Below are positions 48,040 to 57,654 of a DNA stretch of 64,000 nucleotides, piece by piece; within the stretch, counting starts at the first letter, position 1, and each line of letters starts with the position of its first letter. Source of the DNA: Paracoccus sp. PAMC 22219. GTDB taxonomy: Bacteria; Pseudomonadota; Alphaproteobacteria; Rhodobacterales; Rhodobacteraceae. The notes under the pieces are model-generated. The model saw nothing but the letters and a program-made list of their open reading frames with translations. It searched no databases and was not told where the DNA came from. The stretch lies in the NCBI RefSeq assembly GCF_000787695.1, contig NZ_BBPH01000005.1:1-64000 (forward strand), given 5' to 3'. A program made the position numbers and the translations under genes.

Positions 48040-49649
48040 TGGCCCGGTCCTTGCGGATCGCGGTTCCGCTGCTGTCACTGCTGCTGCCGTTTCAGGCAAT
48101 GGCCCTGGACAGCCCGCTGCCACAGGCGCTGCAATCGCTGGTGGGCCAGCAGGTGGAGCGGCCCGCGCCCCGCTTTGGCCGCCACGGTGCCCTGACCGAC
48201 CGCGAGATGGCGATGGCCCGCGCCGCCTGGAGCTATTTCGAGGCCGGGTTCCAGCCCGAGACCGGGCTGGTGAACGCGGTGGGCAGCTATCCCTCGACGA
48301 CGCTGTGGGACACCGCGTCCTATGTCAGCGCCCTTGTCGCGGCGTACGAGCTGGGCATCATCGACAAGCGCGATTTCGACCGCCGGGCGACCCTGCTGAT
48401 CGGCACGCTGCGCAATCTGGACCTGTATCGCGGAGAGGCCCCGAACAAGGTCTACAACACCAAGACCGGGCAAAAGGTGAACTATGCCAACGAACCCGGA
48501 GAGGTGGGGTTCTCGGTCCTGGACATGGGCCGCATGCTGGTCTGGCTGCGCATCCTGCGCGAACGCTATCCCTATCTGGCCAACGGGGTCGACAACGTCC
48601 CGCTGCGCTGGAACTTCTGCAATATCGTCAACGACGACGGGCGGCTGTTCGGGTCGATCGTGTCGGGCGACGGCGACACCCGCTATGTCCAGGAAGGCCG
48701 CCTGGGATACGAGGAATACGCCGCCAAGGGTTTTGCCCTGTGGGGGTTCGACGTCGCGGGCGCACTGGAGCCCGCGCCGCTGGCCTATACCACCATCCAC
48801 GACATCGACATTCCCTATGACGGGCGCGATCCGCGGGTCTTTCACAACCAGAACTATGTCCTGACCGAAAGCTATCTGCTGGACGGGCTGGAGATGGGCT
48901 GGGACATGCCAACGGCCGATCCCGCAGGCCCCGGTGTCGCGTCGCAGGGGTGGCGGGCCGAATTCGCGCATCGGATCTTTCTGGTCCAGCAGCGGCGGTT
49001 CGAAAGCACCGGCATCATCACCGCCCGGTCGGAACACCAGGTCGAGGGGCAACCCTATTTCGTCTATGACTCGATCTTTGCCGACGGCTATGCTTGGAAC
49101 ACGCTGGACCCCAGCGACGTCTATCAGCCCGACCGGGCGGCGGTGTCGTCCAAGGCCGCGCTGGGCATGTGGGCGCTGTGGGACGTGCCCTATACCCAAC
49201 TGCTGTTCGACACCGTGGCCGATCTGTCCGAGGCAGACGGCGGCTTTTTCGAGGGCCTGTACGAGAACGGCAACGGCGTCATCCCGCTGCAGACCGCGAA
49301 CAACAACGGCATCATCCTGGCGGCGCTGCTCTACAAGGTGCAGGGGCCGATCCTGCAATTCGCCAACCCCAACACGACGGTCTGGGACATGGCCTATTCG
49401 CTGACCGACATCCGCGCGAACAAGTGCCTGCCCGAACCCATGCTGCGCGAAGTGCCGTGCTGCGCCTGCGGCGATCTGCCGGCACCGGTCCCGACCATCG
49501 CGGCCACCGATTTCGTCCTGTGCCGCCCGGTCGAGGGCGAGGACGGCATCGCCGCCACCGACTGTTCCACCGGGCCGCATGTCATGGCCAAGCCCGAACC
49601 GCGCGACGTGCTGCCGCGTCAGTGCCGCACGGCCGGGGTGCAGCCATGA
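48036..49649 (+). CDS. DUF3131 domain secreted protein
   Basis: A 537-residue protein with a signal peptide (cleavage after AMA) and one DUF3131 domain of repeated helices. Motifs shared with the second copy at 52614-53935 are YPSTTLWDT, APNKVYNT, VNYANEPGE, VLDMGRM, EGRLGYEEYAAK and LTESYLLDGLE. The family has an alpha/alpha-toroid look reminiscent of glycoside hydrolases, but its activity is unknown. The last 75 residues hold seven cysteines, including CCAC. First structural gene of the putative polysaccharide operon, overlapping the genes on both sides. Confidence 0.82.
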   Translation: MMARSLRIAVPLLSLLLPFQAMALDSPLPQALQSLVGQQVERPAPRFGRHGALTDREMAMARAAWSYFEAGFQPETGLVNAVGSYPSTTLWDTASYVSALVAAYELGIIDKRDFDRRATLLIGTLRNLDLYRGEAPNKVYNTKTGQKVNYANEPGEVGFSVLDMGRMLVWLRILRERYPYLANGVDNVPLRWNFCNIVNDDGRLFGSIVSGDGDTRYVQEGRLGYEEYAAKGFALWGFDVAGALEPAPLAYTTIHDIDIPYDGRDPRVFHNQNYVLTESYLLDGLEMGWDMPTADPAGPGVASQGWRAEFAHRIFLVQQRRFESTGIITARSEHQVEGQPYFVYDSIFADGYAWNTLDPSDVYQPDRAAVSSKAALGMWALWDVPYTQLLFDTVADLSEADGGFFEGLYENGNGVIPLQTANNNGIILAALLYKVQGPILQFANPNTTVWDMAYSLTDIRANKCLPEPMLREVPCCACGDLPAPVPTIAATDFVLCRPVEGEDGIAATDCSTGPHVMAKPEPRDVLPRQCRTAGVQP

Positions 49650-50791
49650 CGACCAGTCGCATGCTGTGGTTCGACGCGAACCGCGTCTGCGCGGCCGCGG
49701 GCGTGGTGCTGATCCACAGCACCACTGATTTCGCGGGCCGCCCGTTCCCCGATGCCAGCGTGGCGGAGCGCGCGGTGCCGGTGCTGCTGCGGTCCATCGG
49801 CGAATTCTCGGGGTCCGAGATGTTCTTTCTGTTCTCGCTGTTCCTGATGGCCCTGCGCATCGACCGTCACCGGCCCGGCTATCGCGAGGCGATCGTGACG
49901 CAGGCGCACCGGCTGCTGGTGCCCTTTGCCTTCTGGACGCTGTTCTATGCGCTGTTTCGGCTGATCAAGGCCGACGCCTTTGGCTATGCGCCGCAATACC
50001 TGGCGCAGCTAGGCCAGATCAAGACCTGGGTCGCCTATCTGCTGCTGGGCAAGGCGCAGTACCACATGCACTTCCTGCCCACCCTGTTCGCAATCTTCCT
50101 GTTCTATCCGGTGATGCGGCTGGCGATGCGCTATCCGATGCTGGGGGTGCTGCTGTTCGCGACCCTGGGCGCGATGGATCACGCGCAGGGGTTCCTGTAT
50201 TCCATCGACCTGGCGCCGCTGGCACGCGACTATCTGGTGCGGGTGACCAAGGTCTGCGGCTATGTCGGCTATGGCCTGGCGGCCTTCGCGCTGTATTCGC
50301 TGTGGAAGGACGGCCTGCCGCGCGGAGAGACGCGGCTGATCCGGCGCGGTGCGCTGTATCTGGTGCTGCTGGCCTATCTGGCGACGCTGCCCTTCTTTGG
50401 CGCGGCCCTGCTGACCGGCAGCTTTCCGGTGCGGGCGGGCTGGGACTACTATGGCCATTTCCTGATGCCGCTCCTGGTGTTCTGCGCCTTTCTGGGCAGC
50501 CAGTACAACGCCTGGTCGCCCCGCTGGTCGACAGCCGCGCGTTATACGTTCGGGGTCTATCTGGTCCATCCCGCGGTCATCGACCTGTTCGACATCGCGC
50601 TGATCACATCGGGGCTGGCCCTGTCGCCCGGCGTTCTGGTCGTGACGCGTTTCGCCGTGGTCCTGCCGCTGGCCTTCGGACTGGCGGTGGCGATCGGCCG
50701 TCTGCCCGCCACCGCCTGGACCATCGGCCTTGGCCCCACGCCCTGGTCCGCCCGCAAGGCGCGCCCGCAGCCCAAGGCTGTGCCGGCATGA
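49646..50791 (+). CDS. Acyltransferase 3 family membrane protein
   Basis: A 381-residue polytopic protein with about ten hydrophobic segments. The acyltransferase 3 signatures are WFDANRVCAAAGVVLIHS near the N-terminus (the catalytic-type His in VVLIHS), a central HFLPTLFAIFLFYP, and FGVYLVHPAVIDLF near the C-terminus. Such enzymes add acetyl or succinyl groups to surface polysaccharides. It overlaps the DUF3131 gene before it and the glycosyltransferase gene after it. Confidence 0.85.
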   Translation: MTTSRMLWFDANRVCAAAGVVLIHSTTDFAGRPFPDASVAERAVPVLLRSIGEFSGSEMFFLFSLFLMALRIDRHRPGYREAIVTQAHRLLVPFAFWTLFYALFRLIKADAFGYAPQYLAQLGQIKTWVAYLLLGKAQYHMHFLPTLFAIFLFYPVMRLAMRYPMLGVLLFATLGAMDHAQGFLYSIDLAPLARDYLVRVTKVCGYVGYGLAAFALYSLWKDGLPRGETRLIRRGALYLVLLAYLATLPFFGAALLTGSFPVRAGWDYYGHFLMPLLVFCAFLGSQYNAWSPRWSTAARYTFGVYLVHPAVIDLFDIALITSGLALSPGVLVVTRFAVVLPLAFGLAVAIGRLPATAWTIGLGPTPWSARKARPQPKAVPA

Positions 50792-52614
50792 GCGTCCCGT
50801 ATTTCCGTGCCTTCGAGGATCGCAGGCCGCCCGAACCCCTGCCGTACGACCCGCTGCGCGAGGCGCTGTGGCAGTTCCTGGCGGTCGTCACGCTGGTGAT
50901 CGGCGGATGGTACATCGCCTGGCGCTGGACCCATTCGCTGAACCCGGACGCGCTGTGGTTCGCGGCCCTGCTGGCCGTGGCGGAAACGCTGGCCTATCTG
51001 GGCCTGGTCCTGTTCGTCGTCAGCCTGTGGCGCGACCAGCCGGTGACCTGTCCCGACGCGCCCGCGACGCGGGGCGAGGTCGATCCCGCGGCGCTGGACC
51101 CGTCGCTGCCGATCACCGTCGACGTGTTCTTTGCAACCTATGACGAGGACCCGGAACTGGTCCGGCTTGGCCTGATCGACGCCAAGGCCATGGCCTATCC
51201 CCATCCGATCGACATCCGCATCCACGTGCTGGACGACGGCCGCCGCCCCGCCATGGCCGAGGTCGCGCGCCAAGAGGGCGTGGGCTACATCACCCGCGCC
51301 ACGAACGAGGGGTTCAAGGCCGGCAACCTGCGCAACGCGATGGAGCAGACCTCGGGCGACTTCCTGTTGATCTGCGACGCGGACACGCGGCCGTTCCCGA
51401 CCTGCCTGTCGCGCACCCTGGGCCATTTCCGCGACCCGCGCCTGGCTTGGGTGCAGACGCCGCAATGGTTCTATGACCTGCCCGAAGGGCGGCGGCTGCC
51501 CCAGGTCCTGCAGGCCCGGTGGGGCGCGCGGGCCGGACGGGCAGGGCACGCGGTCGAGCGGATCGTCGGCGCATGCCGGATCGGGCGCGACCCCTTCGCG
51601 AACGATCCGCAGATGTTCTATGACGTGATCCAGCGCCGCCGGAACCACGCCAACGCGGCCTTCTGCTGCGGCGCGGGGTCGATCCACCGGCGCGAGGCGG
51701 TGATGGAGGCCGCGCTGCGCGCCTTCGGCGCCAAGGTCGAACGCCGCGTGATCGAGGCCGAGGAGGAGATCACGCTGGAGACGCGGGAACGCGTCGTGGC
51801 CCCCGATCTTCTGGACGCGATCCGCACCGAGGCGGTCGGCACCGAGATCCTCAGCCCCTACCGGTTCCACGTGTCCGAGGACATCTATACCTCGATCGTG
51901 CTGCATGCCGACCGCGACCGCGGCTGGACATCGCTGCTGCACCCCTTCGTCGAGACGCGGATGCTGTCGCCCCAGGACCTGATCAGCTGGACCATCCAGC
52001 GGTTCAAGTATGCGGGCGGCAGCCTGGACATTCTGGTCAACGACAACCCGCTGTTCCGTCGCGGCCTGACCCTGCGCCAGCGCCTGATGTACGGGGCGAC
52101 CTTCTATTCCTATCTGGGCGCCCTGTGGAACGTCGTGTTCCTGTTCGCACCCGCCGCCTATCTGTTCACCGGCATCTCGCCCGTGGCGGCCTATTCGCCG
52201 CAGTTCTTCCTGCATGTCGTGCCGTTCATCCTGTCGCTGGAACTGGCGATGATGGTGGGCACCTGGGGGATCGCGGGCCACGCCGCCAAGACCAGCTATC
52301 TGGCGTCCTTTCCCATCGGGTTGCGTGCGCTGTGGACCGTGCTGCGCGGCCAGCGCATCGCATTCCGCGTGACGCCCAAGGACCGGCAGGCGGGCCGCTT
52401 TCTGCATCTGGTGCGTCCGCAGATCGCGGTCGTGGTGCTGACAGTGGCGGGCGTCGCCTGGGGCACGCTGGCGCTGTGGGCCTTCGACACCGGGCATACC
52501 GCGACAGGCGTGGTGACCAACGCCCTGTGGGGCCTGAACAACTGCATCGCCATGGCGGGCATCATCCGCGCCGCGCTGTGGCAACCGACCCCGTCCATCG
52601 CAGAGGAAACCTGA
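50788..52614 (+). CDS. Cellulose-synthase-like family 2 glycosyltransferase
   Basis: A 608-residue processive-type glycosyltransferase. Two N-terminal helices (about 28-48 and 55-80) precede the GT-A domain, and several C-terminal helices follow. Motifs are VFFATYDEDPELVR, VLDDGRRPAM, the metal-binding ICDADTRP, and HVSEDIYTS in the TED position. The cellulose-synthase Q-x-x-R-W box is changed to IQRFKYAGGS. No PilZ domain is present, so direct cyclic-di-GMP control is unlikely. It is the core polymerase candidate of the locus, between the acyltransferase and second DUF3131 genes. Confidence 0.87.
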   Translation: MSVPYFRAFEDRRPPEPLPYDPLREALWQFLAVVTLVIGGWYIAWRWTHSLNPDALWFAALLAVAETLAYLGLVLFVVSLWRDQPVTCPDAPATRGEVDPAALDPSLPITVDVFFATYDEDPELVRLGLIDAKAMAYPHPIDIRIHVLDDGRRPAMAEVARQEGVGYITRATNEGFKAGNLRNAMEQTSGDFLLICDADTRPFPTCLSRTLGHFRDPRLAWVQTPQWFYDLPEGRRLPQVLQARWGARAGRAGHAVERIVGACRIGRDPFANDPQMFYDVIQRRRNHANAAFCCGAGSIHRREAVMEAALRAFGAKVERRVIEAEEEITLETRERVVAPDLLDAIRTEAVGTEILSPYRFHVSEDIYTSIVLHADRDRGWTSLLHPFVETRMLSPQDLISWTIQRFKYAGGSLDILVNDNPLFRRGLTLRQRLMYGATFYSYLGALWNVVFLFAPAAYLFTGISPVAAYSPQFFLHVVPFILSLELAMMVGTWGIAGHAAKTSYLASFPIGLRALWTVLRGQRIAFRVTPKDRQAGRFLHLVRPQIAVVVLTVAGVAWGTLALWAFDTGHTATGVVTNALWGLNNCIAMAGIIRAALWQPTPSIAEET

Positions 52615-53935
52615 TGCGCTTTCGCCAGAACCTGGTCCGCGCGCGCGGCCATATCGTCTTTATCCTGGGGGTCATCGGCGGGCTGATGGTCGTGACCTGG
52701 CTGGAACAGGCCGGACCCTCGGCGGCGGGTCAGGCGCCCGTCACAGCCCTGGCCGCGATCGAGGCCACCACGCCGCTGCCGCTGACCATCCCCGGCCGGT
52801 CCAGCGCCGCCGACCTGGACCATGCCGCCATCGCCTGGACGTATTTCAGGACCAACACCGATCCCGACACGGGGCTGGCGAATTCGGTGGACGGCTATCC
52901 CTCGACCACCATGTGGGAGACCGGGTCCCTGATCGTGGCCGTCGTCGCGGCTGAACGGCTGGCGCTGATCGACGCGGCCGAGGCCCGCGCGCGGCTGACG
53001 GCCATCCTGACCAGCCTGGACCGGCTGCCGCTATTCCAGGACAGCCTGCCTAACAAGGCCTATGACACGCGGTCGCTGAAGATGGTCGATTACGCCAACC
53101 GGCCCACCCAGCAAGGGCTGGGCTGGTCGGCGCTGGACATGGCGCGGCTGATGTCGGCGCTGGCCATCGCGCGCGGCGCGCATCCCGACCTGGCCCCGGC
53201 CATCGCGGCCGCGACCGATGGCTGGCGGCTGGACCGGATGGTCCGCGACGGCCAGCTGTACGGCACCAGCGTCGTCGACGGAGAGGTCCGCGAGAACCAG
53301 GAGGGGCGCCTGGCTATGAACAATACGCCGCCAAGGCGATGATGCTGTCGGGGTTCGACGTGGTGCACGCCTATGATCCCGCCGATCGCGCGATGATCCG
53401 GTCCGTGATGGGCCAGGACATTCCCGTCGACACGCGCTTGCATCGCGGCCGCATCCCGGCCTTTGTCGTCAGCGAGCCCTATCTGTTCGACGGGTTGGAA
53501 TTCGGCTTTGACGCGCGGTCCTCGCGCATCGCGTCCGCGGTCTATCTGGCCCAGCAGGCGCGCCACGACCAGACCGGCCAACTGACCGCGGTGACCGAGA
53601 CACATCTGGATGAGGCGCCGTTCTTTGCCTATTCGACCGTCTGGGGCGGCGGCGCGCCATGGTCCGTCCTCACCTTTCAGGGCGATCGGATCGACAGCCG
53701 CCGCACCCTGGCCACCAAGGCCGCCTTCGGCTGGGACGCGCTGTACGGCACGCCCTATACCGCGCAGCTGGTCGACGCCGTGACCCCCACCGCCGACCCC
53801 CTGCGCGGCTGGCCCGAGGGCCTCTACGAGGCCGACGGCACCATCAACGGCTCGGTCACCGCGAACACGAACGCGCTGGTCCTCGCGGCGCTGGCGTTCA
53901 AGGCCACCGGCCCGCTGCTGCGGCGCGCGCCATGA
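52614..53935 (+). CDS. DUF3131 domain protein, second copy (one-base frameshift)
   Basis: It starts at ATG 52614, overlapping the glycosyltransferase stop, with an N-terminal hydrophobic helix (about residues 13-31). The DUF3131 motifs YPSTTMWET, LPNKAYDT, MVDYANRP and ALDMARL follow. The frame breaks near 53314: CTGG-CTATGAACAATACG needs one G to give the expected L-G-Y-E-Q-Y-A-A-K seen in the first copy. It then continues through SEPYLFDGLEFG to 53935. Restored length is 440 residues, lacking the Cys-rich tail of the first copy. Confidence 0.82.
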
Positions 53936-54637
53936 GGGCGGTCCTGCTGATCCTGGCGCTGGCTTGGCCCACGTGGTCCGCCGCCGCCCCCTGCGTCGGT
54001 CCGGCGCTGGACCGACCCCTGCCGGGCGCACAGGACGTCCGACAGGTCAGCGCCGACGTGCCGACCGCGCGGTTTCCGGGCCTGTGGCAGCAGGGCCGCG
54101 TGGACGGCTTGGTCTATCGCATCTTCGGGGACGGCACGGCGGTCCTGTCCGACGACCTCGGCGCGCCGCGCTGGCAGATCCGGGTCGATTGCGCCGAACC
54201 GACCTGCCGGACCGCGGAGACCGGCGCGCCTGACGCGGGTGCCGACCGCGTCGCCGCCGCCTTGGGGCGCTGTCTGACCGGGCAGGCCGTGACCGCGGCC
54301 GACCTGCGCCGCGCGGCCCCGGCGTTTCCGACCGGCCTGCCCGATGACGTGCCGGATCAGGGCGCGGGCTGCCCCTGCCGCCGCGCTGGCCACCGCGGCC
54401 GGTCAGGCGCCGCGCCGTTTGGCGATGGAATGCCGGCCCGATCCGGCGCTGCTCGGCGACACGCCCGCGCACACGCTGCAGCGGATGTTGCTGGCGGCCG
54501 GACAGGACCCTGGCCCCGATGATAGCGTGCTGGGCCCACGCAGCCAGATTGCGTTGCAGGCGGCGCTGGGGCCAAAGGCCAGCACGGATGTCCCGCGCGC
54601 GATCCTGGCGCTGCAGGCGATGCGGTGCCGGGGTTGA
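53932..54637 (+). CDS. Unrecognised secreted protein of the polysaccharide operon (one-base frameshift)
   Basis: It begins MRAVLLILALAWPTWSAAAP, a clear signal peptide, and overlaps the preceding stop by ATGA. The frame is lost near 54366, where removing one G from GCGGGCT restores an Ala-rich joint into a second half with AMECRPDPALLGDTP and an LGPRSQIALQAAL repeat resembling a peptidoglycan-binding-like helical motif. Restored length is about 234 residues with paired cysteines. I do not recognise a family. Its place in the operon suggests a periplasmic role in polymer export or modification. Confidence 0.62.
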
Positions 54638-54640
54638 TCG

Positions 54641-55902
54641 ATGCAGCGGTGGGCGCATATCCTGATGGTCGCGGCCGTGGCAATCTGGGTCGCGGGCGCC
54701 GCGGCTGCCTGGCCCGGCCCCCAGATCCTGCGCACCGACGATCCGGCCGTGCCGGGCGCGGTCGAGGTCCTGTCGGATACCCCCAACGCCCATGTCTGGT
54801 CGCGATCGCAGGTCGGCCGGCTGGGGGAATGGCGCTATCGTCTGTATCCTGACGGCTCGGCGGTGGTGATGCCTGACGGCGATGCGCGGGCGCGCCCGCT
54901 GCACCTGGATTGCATCCGCGGGGATGCCTGCCACATCTGGTCTGGCACCCGGCTGGTGACCCGTGTGCCGGCCACCGCCAGTCCCCGGCCGCTGGTTCCC
55001 GACGCGGTGAACGCCGAAACGCTTGCCCACTATCTGGCCGAATGGGTTCTGGCCGGGTCGGGACCCGAACACCTCATTGCCGCGCGCCCGATCGATGCCG
55101 ATCCGGCCACGCCTGCCCGCCAGAGCCGCCGCGACAGCATTGCGCCGCCGCTGGCACGGGACGGCTATCGCCTGGCCATGTTCCCCGCCTCGCCCGCGCT
55201 GTGCCTGTCCGGGGGGACCGGCTGCGACGTTCCCGCCTCGGCGCAGCCGCCGGCGGACCTGACCGAGCTGGCGCGGCGGTTGCGCCTGTCCTGCGGCGTG
55301 ACTGCCGGGGCGGCGCTGCGGTCTGCCCGCGGCGATGGGGGTCTGGGGCCTGCGCGGTTGACGCTGGGCTGTGCCGCGCGGCTGTCGGACAGGTTCACGC
55401 TGAACCTGGGCGTGACCGGCCGCACCTGGGCGGGGCGGAACCCCGACGTCACCTATGCCCTGACGTGGCGCGCGACCGACCGCCTGTCGCTGAGCTATGC
55501 CAGCAAGGCTATCCGCCTGGACGGTTCCTGGGGCGGGCTGCTGGACGGCAGGGTGCGCGCGGACCTGACCCTGCCGCGGATCCCCCTGCCGGCAGGGCGG
55601 GGGCCGATTGCCGGATGCGCGTCGCGCTGCCCGATCCGACCCGGGATGCGCTGGTGCTGACCTGTGGCGTCAGGCTGACCGAGCGGTTGTCCCTGGGGCT
55701 GTCGGCCCATGCCTATGCGGCGGGCGTGCAGCAGCCTTGGGACCCCGACTATACCTACAGCGCGACGTGGAAGGTGACCGAGCGCCTGCGCGTCAGCTAT
55801 GCCAACCATGCCGCCAACCGGTTTCCCTGGAACCGCGGCGACGGGCACGCCACCCGCCTGCGGGACGGCACCCTGTCGCTGACCTATGATCTGTCCTTCT
55901 GA
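54641..55902 (+). CDS. Probable outer-membrane beta-barrel protein (one-base frameshift)
   Basis: A signal peptide (MQRWAHILMVAAVAIWVAGA) is followed by about 200 residues of a globular region with paired cysteines. The C-terminal part has two tandem units of about 60 residues, LTLGCAARLSDRFTLNLG and LTCGVRLTERLSLGLSAH, each followed by DVTYALTW/DYTYSATW and LSLSYASK/LRVSYANH strands. It ends in LTYDLSF, the terminal aromatic typical of outer-membrane barrels. One G is missing from the run at 55599-55603, and the restored length is 420 residues. It begins 3 bases after the previous stop. Confidence 0.66.
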
Positions 55903-55912
55903 GAGAGGCTCC

Positions 55913-56815
55913 ATGACCCGCATCCGCCTTGTACTGCTGACCCTGCTGATGGCTATCGCCTTGCCCGCCGCGCCGCGGGCGGAGGTGCGGATGGGGGAAT
56001 CGGTCTTCAGCCCCGTCTTGGGGCGGGCGCTGTCCTATGACATCTACCTGCCGCCCGGCAGCGAGGGGGGCGGGCGCGACTATCCGGTCCTGTACCTGCT
56101 GCATGGCGGTGGGACGGGGCAGCCGTCCGACTGGTTCACGCTGGCGGGGGTCGATCAGGTGCTGGACCGATTGATCGCCGAGGGCCGGATCCGGCCCCTG
56201 ATCGCGGTCGCGCCGGACGGACGGCGGCCGGATGACGGCCCGGCCAGCTATTTCCTGGACGACGCGGACGGGGCCGCGCGCTGGCAGACCGCCTTTCTGG
56301 AAGACGTGATGCCCGCGATCGAGGCGCGCCACCCGGTGCTGCCCGACCGGCGGGCGGTCATGGGCATCTCTATGGGCGGGTTCGCGGCGCTGGTCTATCG
56401 GCTGGATCATCCCGACCTGTTCACAGGAGCCGCGGCGCTGAGCCCGGCGCTGCGCACGGACGAACAGTTGATGGCGCTGTCGCCCGACGACTATGCCGAC
56501 CGCTTCGCGACCCTCCTGGGGCCGGGCCTTGCGGGCACGGCGCGGCTGACCGACCGGTGGAACGGGTTCAGCCCCGCGGCGATGGCTGCCGGTGCGTCCA
56601 GTCTGTCGCGCATCCCGTCGATCTATGTCGATACCGGGTCGGACGACAGCTTCTTCGAGGGGACGGCCCAACTGCACATCGCCCTGCGCAATGCGGGCAT
56701 CCGCCACCGCTTTCGCGTGACCGAAGGAGGGCACGATTGGCCTGCCTGGCGCGCCATGCTGGAGGGCGCCCTGCTGCATGTCGACGCCGTGCTGTCCCGC
56801 GATTACGGGGAATAG
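55913..56815 (+). CDS. Secreted alpha/beta-hydrolase esterase
   Basis: A 300-residue esterase of the S-formylglutathione-hydrolase/feruloyl-esterase-like group, with a signal peptide ending APRAE. The nucleophile motif is GISMGG (near residue 150), the oxyanion region YLLHGGGTGQPSDW, and the catalytic histidine is in EGGHDWPAW near the C-terminus. A GAGAGAGG Shine-Dalgarno precedes the ATG, 10 bases after the previous stop. In this operon it may remove acyl groups that the acyltransferase adds, which is inference. Confidence 0.85.
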   Translation: MTRIRLVLLTLLMAIALPAAPRAEVRMGESVFSPVLGRALSYDIYLPPGSEGGGRDYPVLYLLHGGGTGQPSDWFTLAGVDQVLDRLIAEGRIRPLIAVAPDGRRPDDGPASYFLDDADGAARWQTAFLEDVMPAIEARHPVLPDRRAVMGISMGGFAALVYRLDHPDLFTGAAALSPALRTDEQLMALSPDDYADRFATLLGPGLAGTARLTDRWNGFSPAAMAAGASSLSRIPSIYVDTGSDDSFFEGTAQLHIALRNAGIRHRFRVTEGGHDWPAWRAMLEGALLHVDAVLSRDYGE

Positions 56816-57622
56816 GCGTCTTATGCACCGGGGCGCAGGTCCGATGGTCCTGCCGGTCCTCGAATAATGCACGTGCGCGCTGTTCGTGACACCGTAACTC
56901 TCCACACCAACTTTTTTCGGGGGACAATCAACTGACGCGCCTGCATGCCTGCGCAGGGCAGGGGTGCGATTCCGCAGGCCAAATGTATAACCCGTCACTA
57001 GCAGGTTTTCGACCCGGTTGCGGGCGGTCAGAATGACCAAATGCACCGGAGGCACGATCTGGTGACAGCCAAGCTGGCACTGATCGGACGGCAGCATGGC
57101 GCGCCCGGCCTTGAGGAGTTGATTGGCCTTGGCCCACTGCCGTTGCCAAGATTAAAGTGGTCTGCGCTGCAGTCTAGATTTGCCGACTGTGGTCGAGGAG
57201 CCGTTAACGTGGGGTGCAGTCGGCTCTCCTGGCTGAGAGTACACGGTAGTCTGCGCCAGGGCTTGATACTCTTGAATAGTAAGGCGAAATGAACGACTGC
57301 GGCCGGGTCGGCCTCCCCTCGGTATCTACTCGAAAAGCCACTAGGCATGGTGGTCGAGGAGGCCTGTCGTGACTGGACCGAGAGACGGAAAGCACCGCGA
57401 CCTGGCCTGTAACGGAGAGCTTGTGCAGCAGTTCGAGGAATGGCCGGGCTGATGACCTGCGACGTTGCGCTGGCGGCCGATCTTGCCCGGCCCGAATGCG
57501 CCGGGTGCAGTATACGCACTGACCGCCGCTATGAATCACCCAGGTTGCGCCGGCAATTCAGGCGCACAGGGATATTTCGGCTTATGGTATCGCTGGGCCA
57601 CAAAAATCGCCCAGCCCAAGGG
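56816..57622. other. Long intergenic region, no recognisable gene
   Basis: About 800 bases between the esterase gene and the phytase-like gene have lower GC than the neighbours and only open frames without family resemblance, Shine-Dalgarno or good codon use. No tRNA, terminal repeats or transposase motif was seen. It may be a decayed mobile element or a long regulatory region, and I cannot assign it. Confidence 0.4.
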
Positions 57623-57648
57623 ACGGGTGCGGGCAAACCCGCACCCGT
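57623..57648 (-). terminator. Hairpin just after the phytase-like gene
   Basis: ACGGGTGCGGG (57623-57633) and CCCGCACCCGT (57638-57648) form a perfect 11-bp stem with a 4-base loop, 6 bases past the stop of the minus-strand gene. The T-run (five Ts) comes about 18 bases later, so it may be a two-part or Rho-assisted terminator. Confidence 0.65.
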
Positions 57649-57654
57649 GTCGGG

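Noticed and set aside
55793..57097. 434-codon minus-strand frame across the esterase gene and into the gap
   Set aside because: It is antisense to the esterase, without domain or ribosome site.
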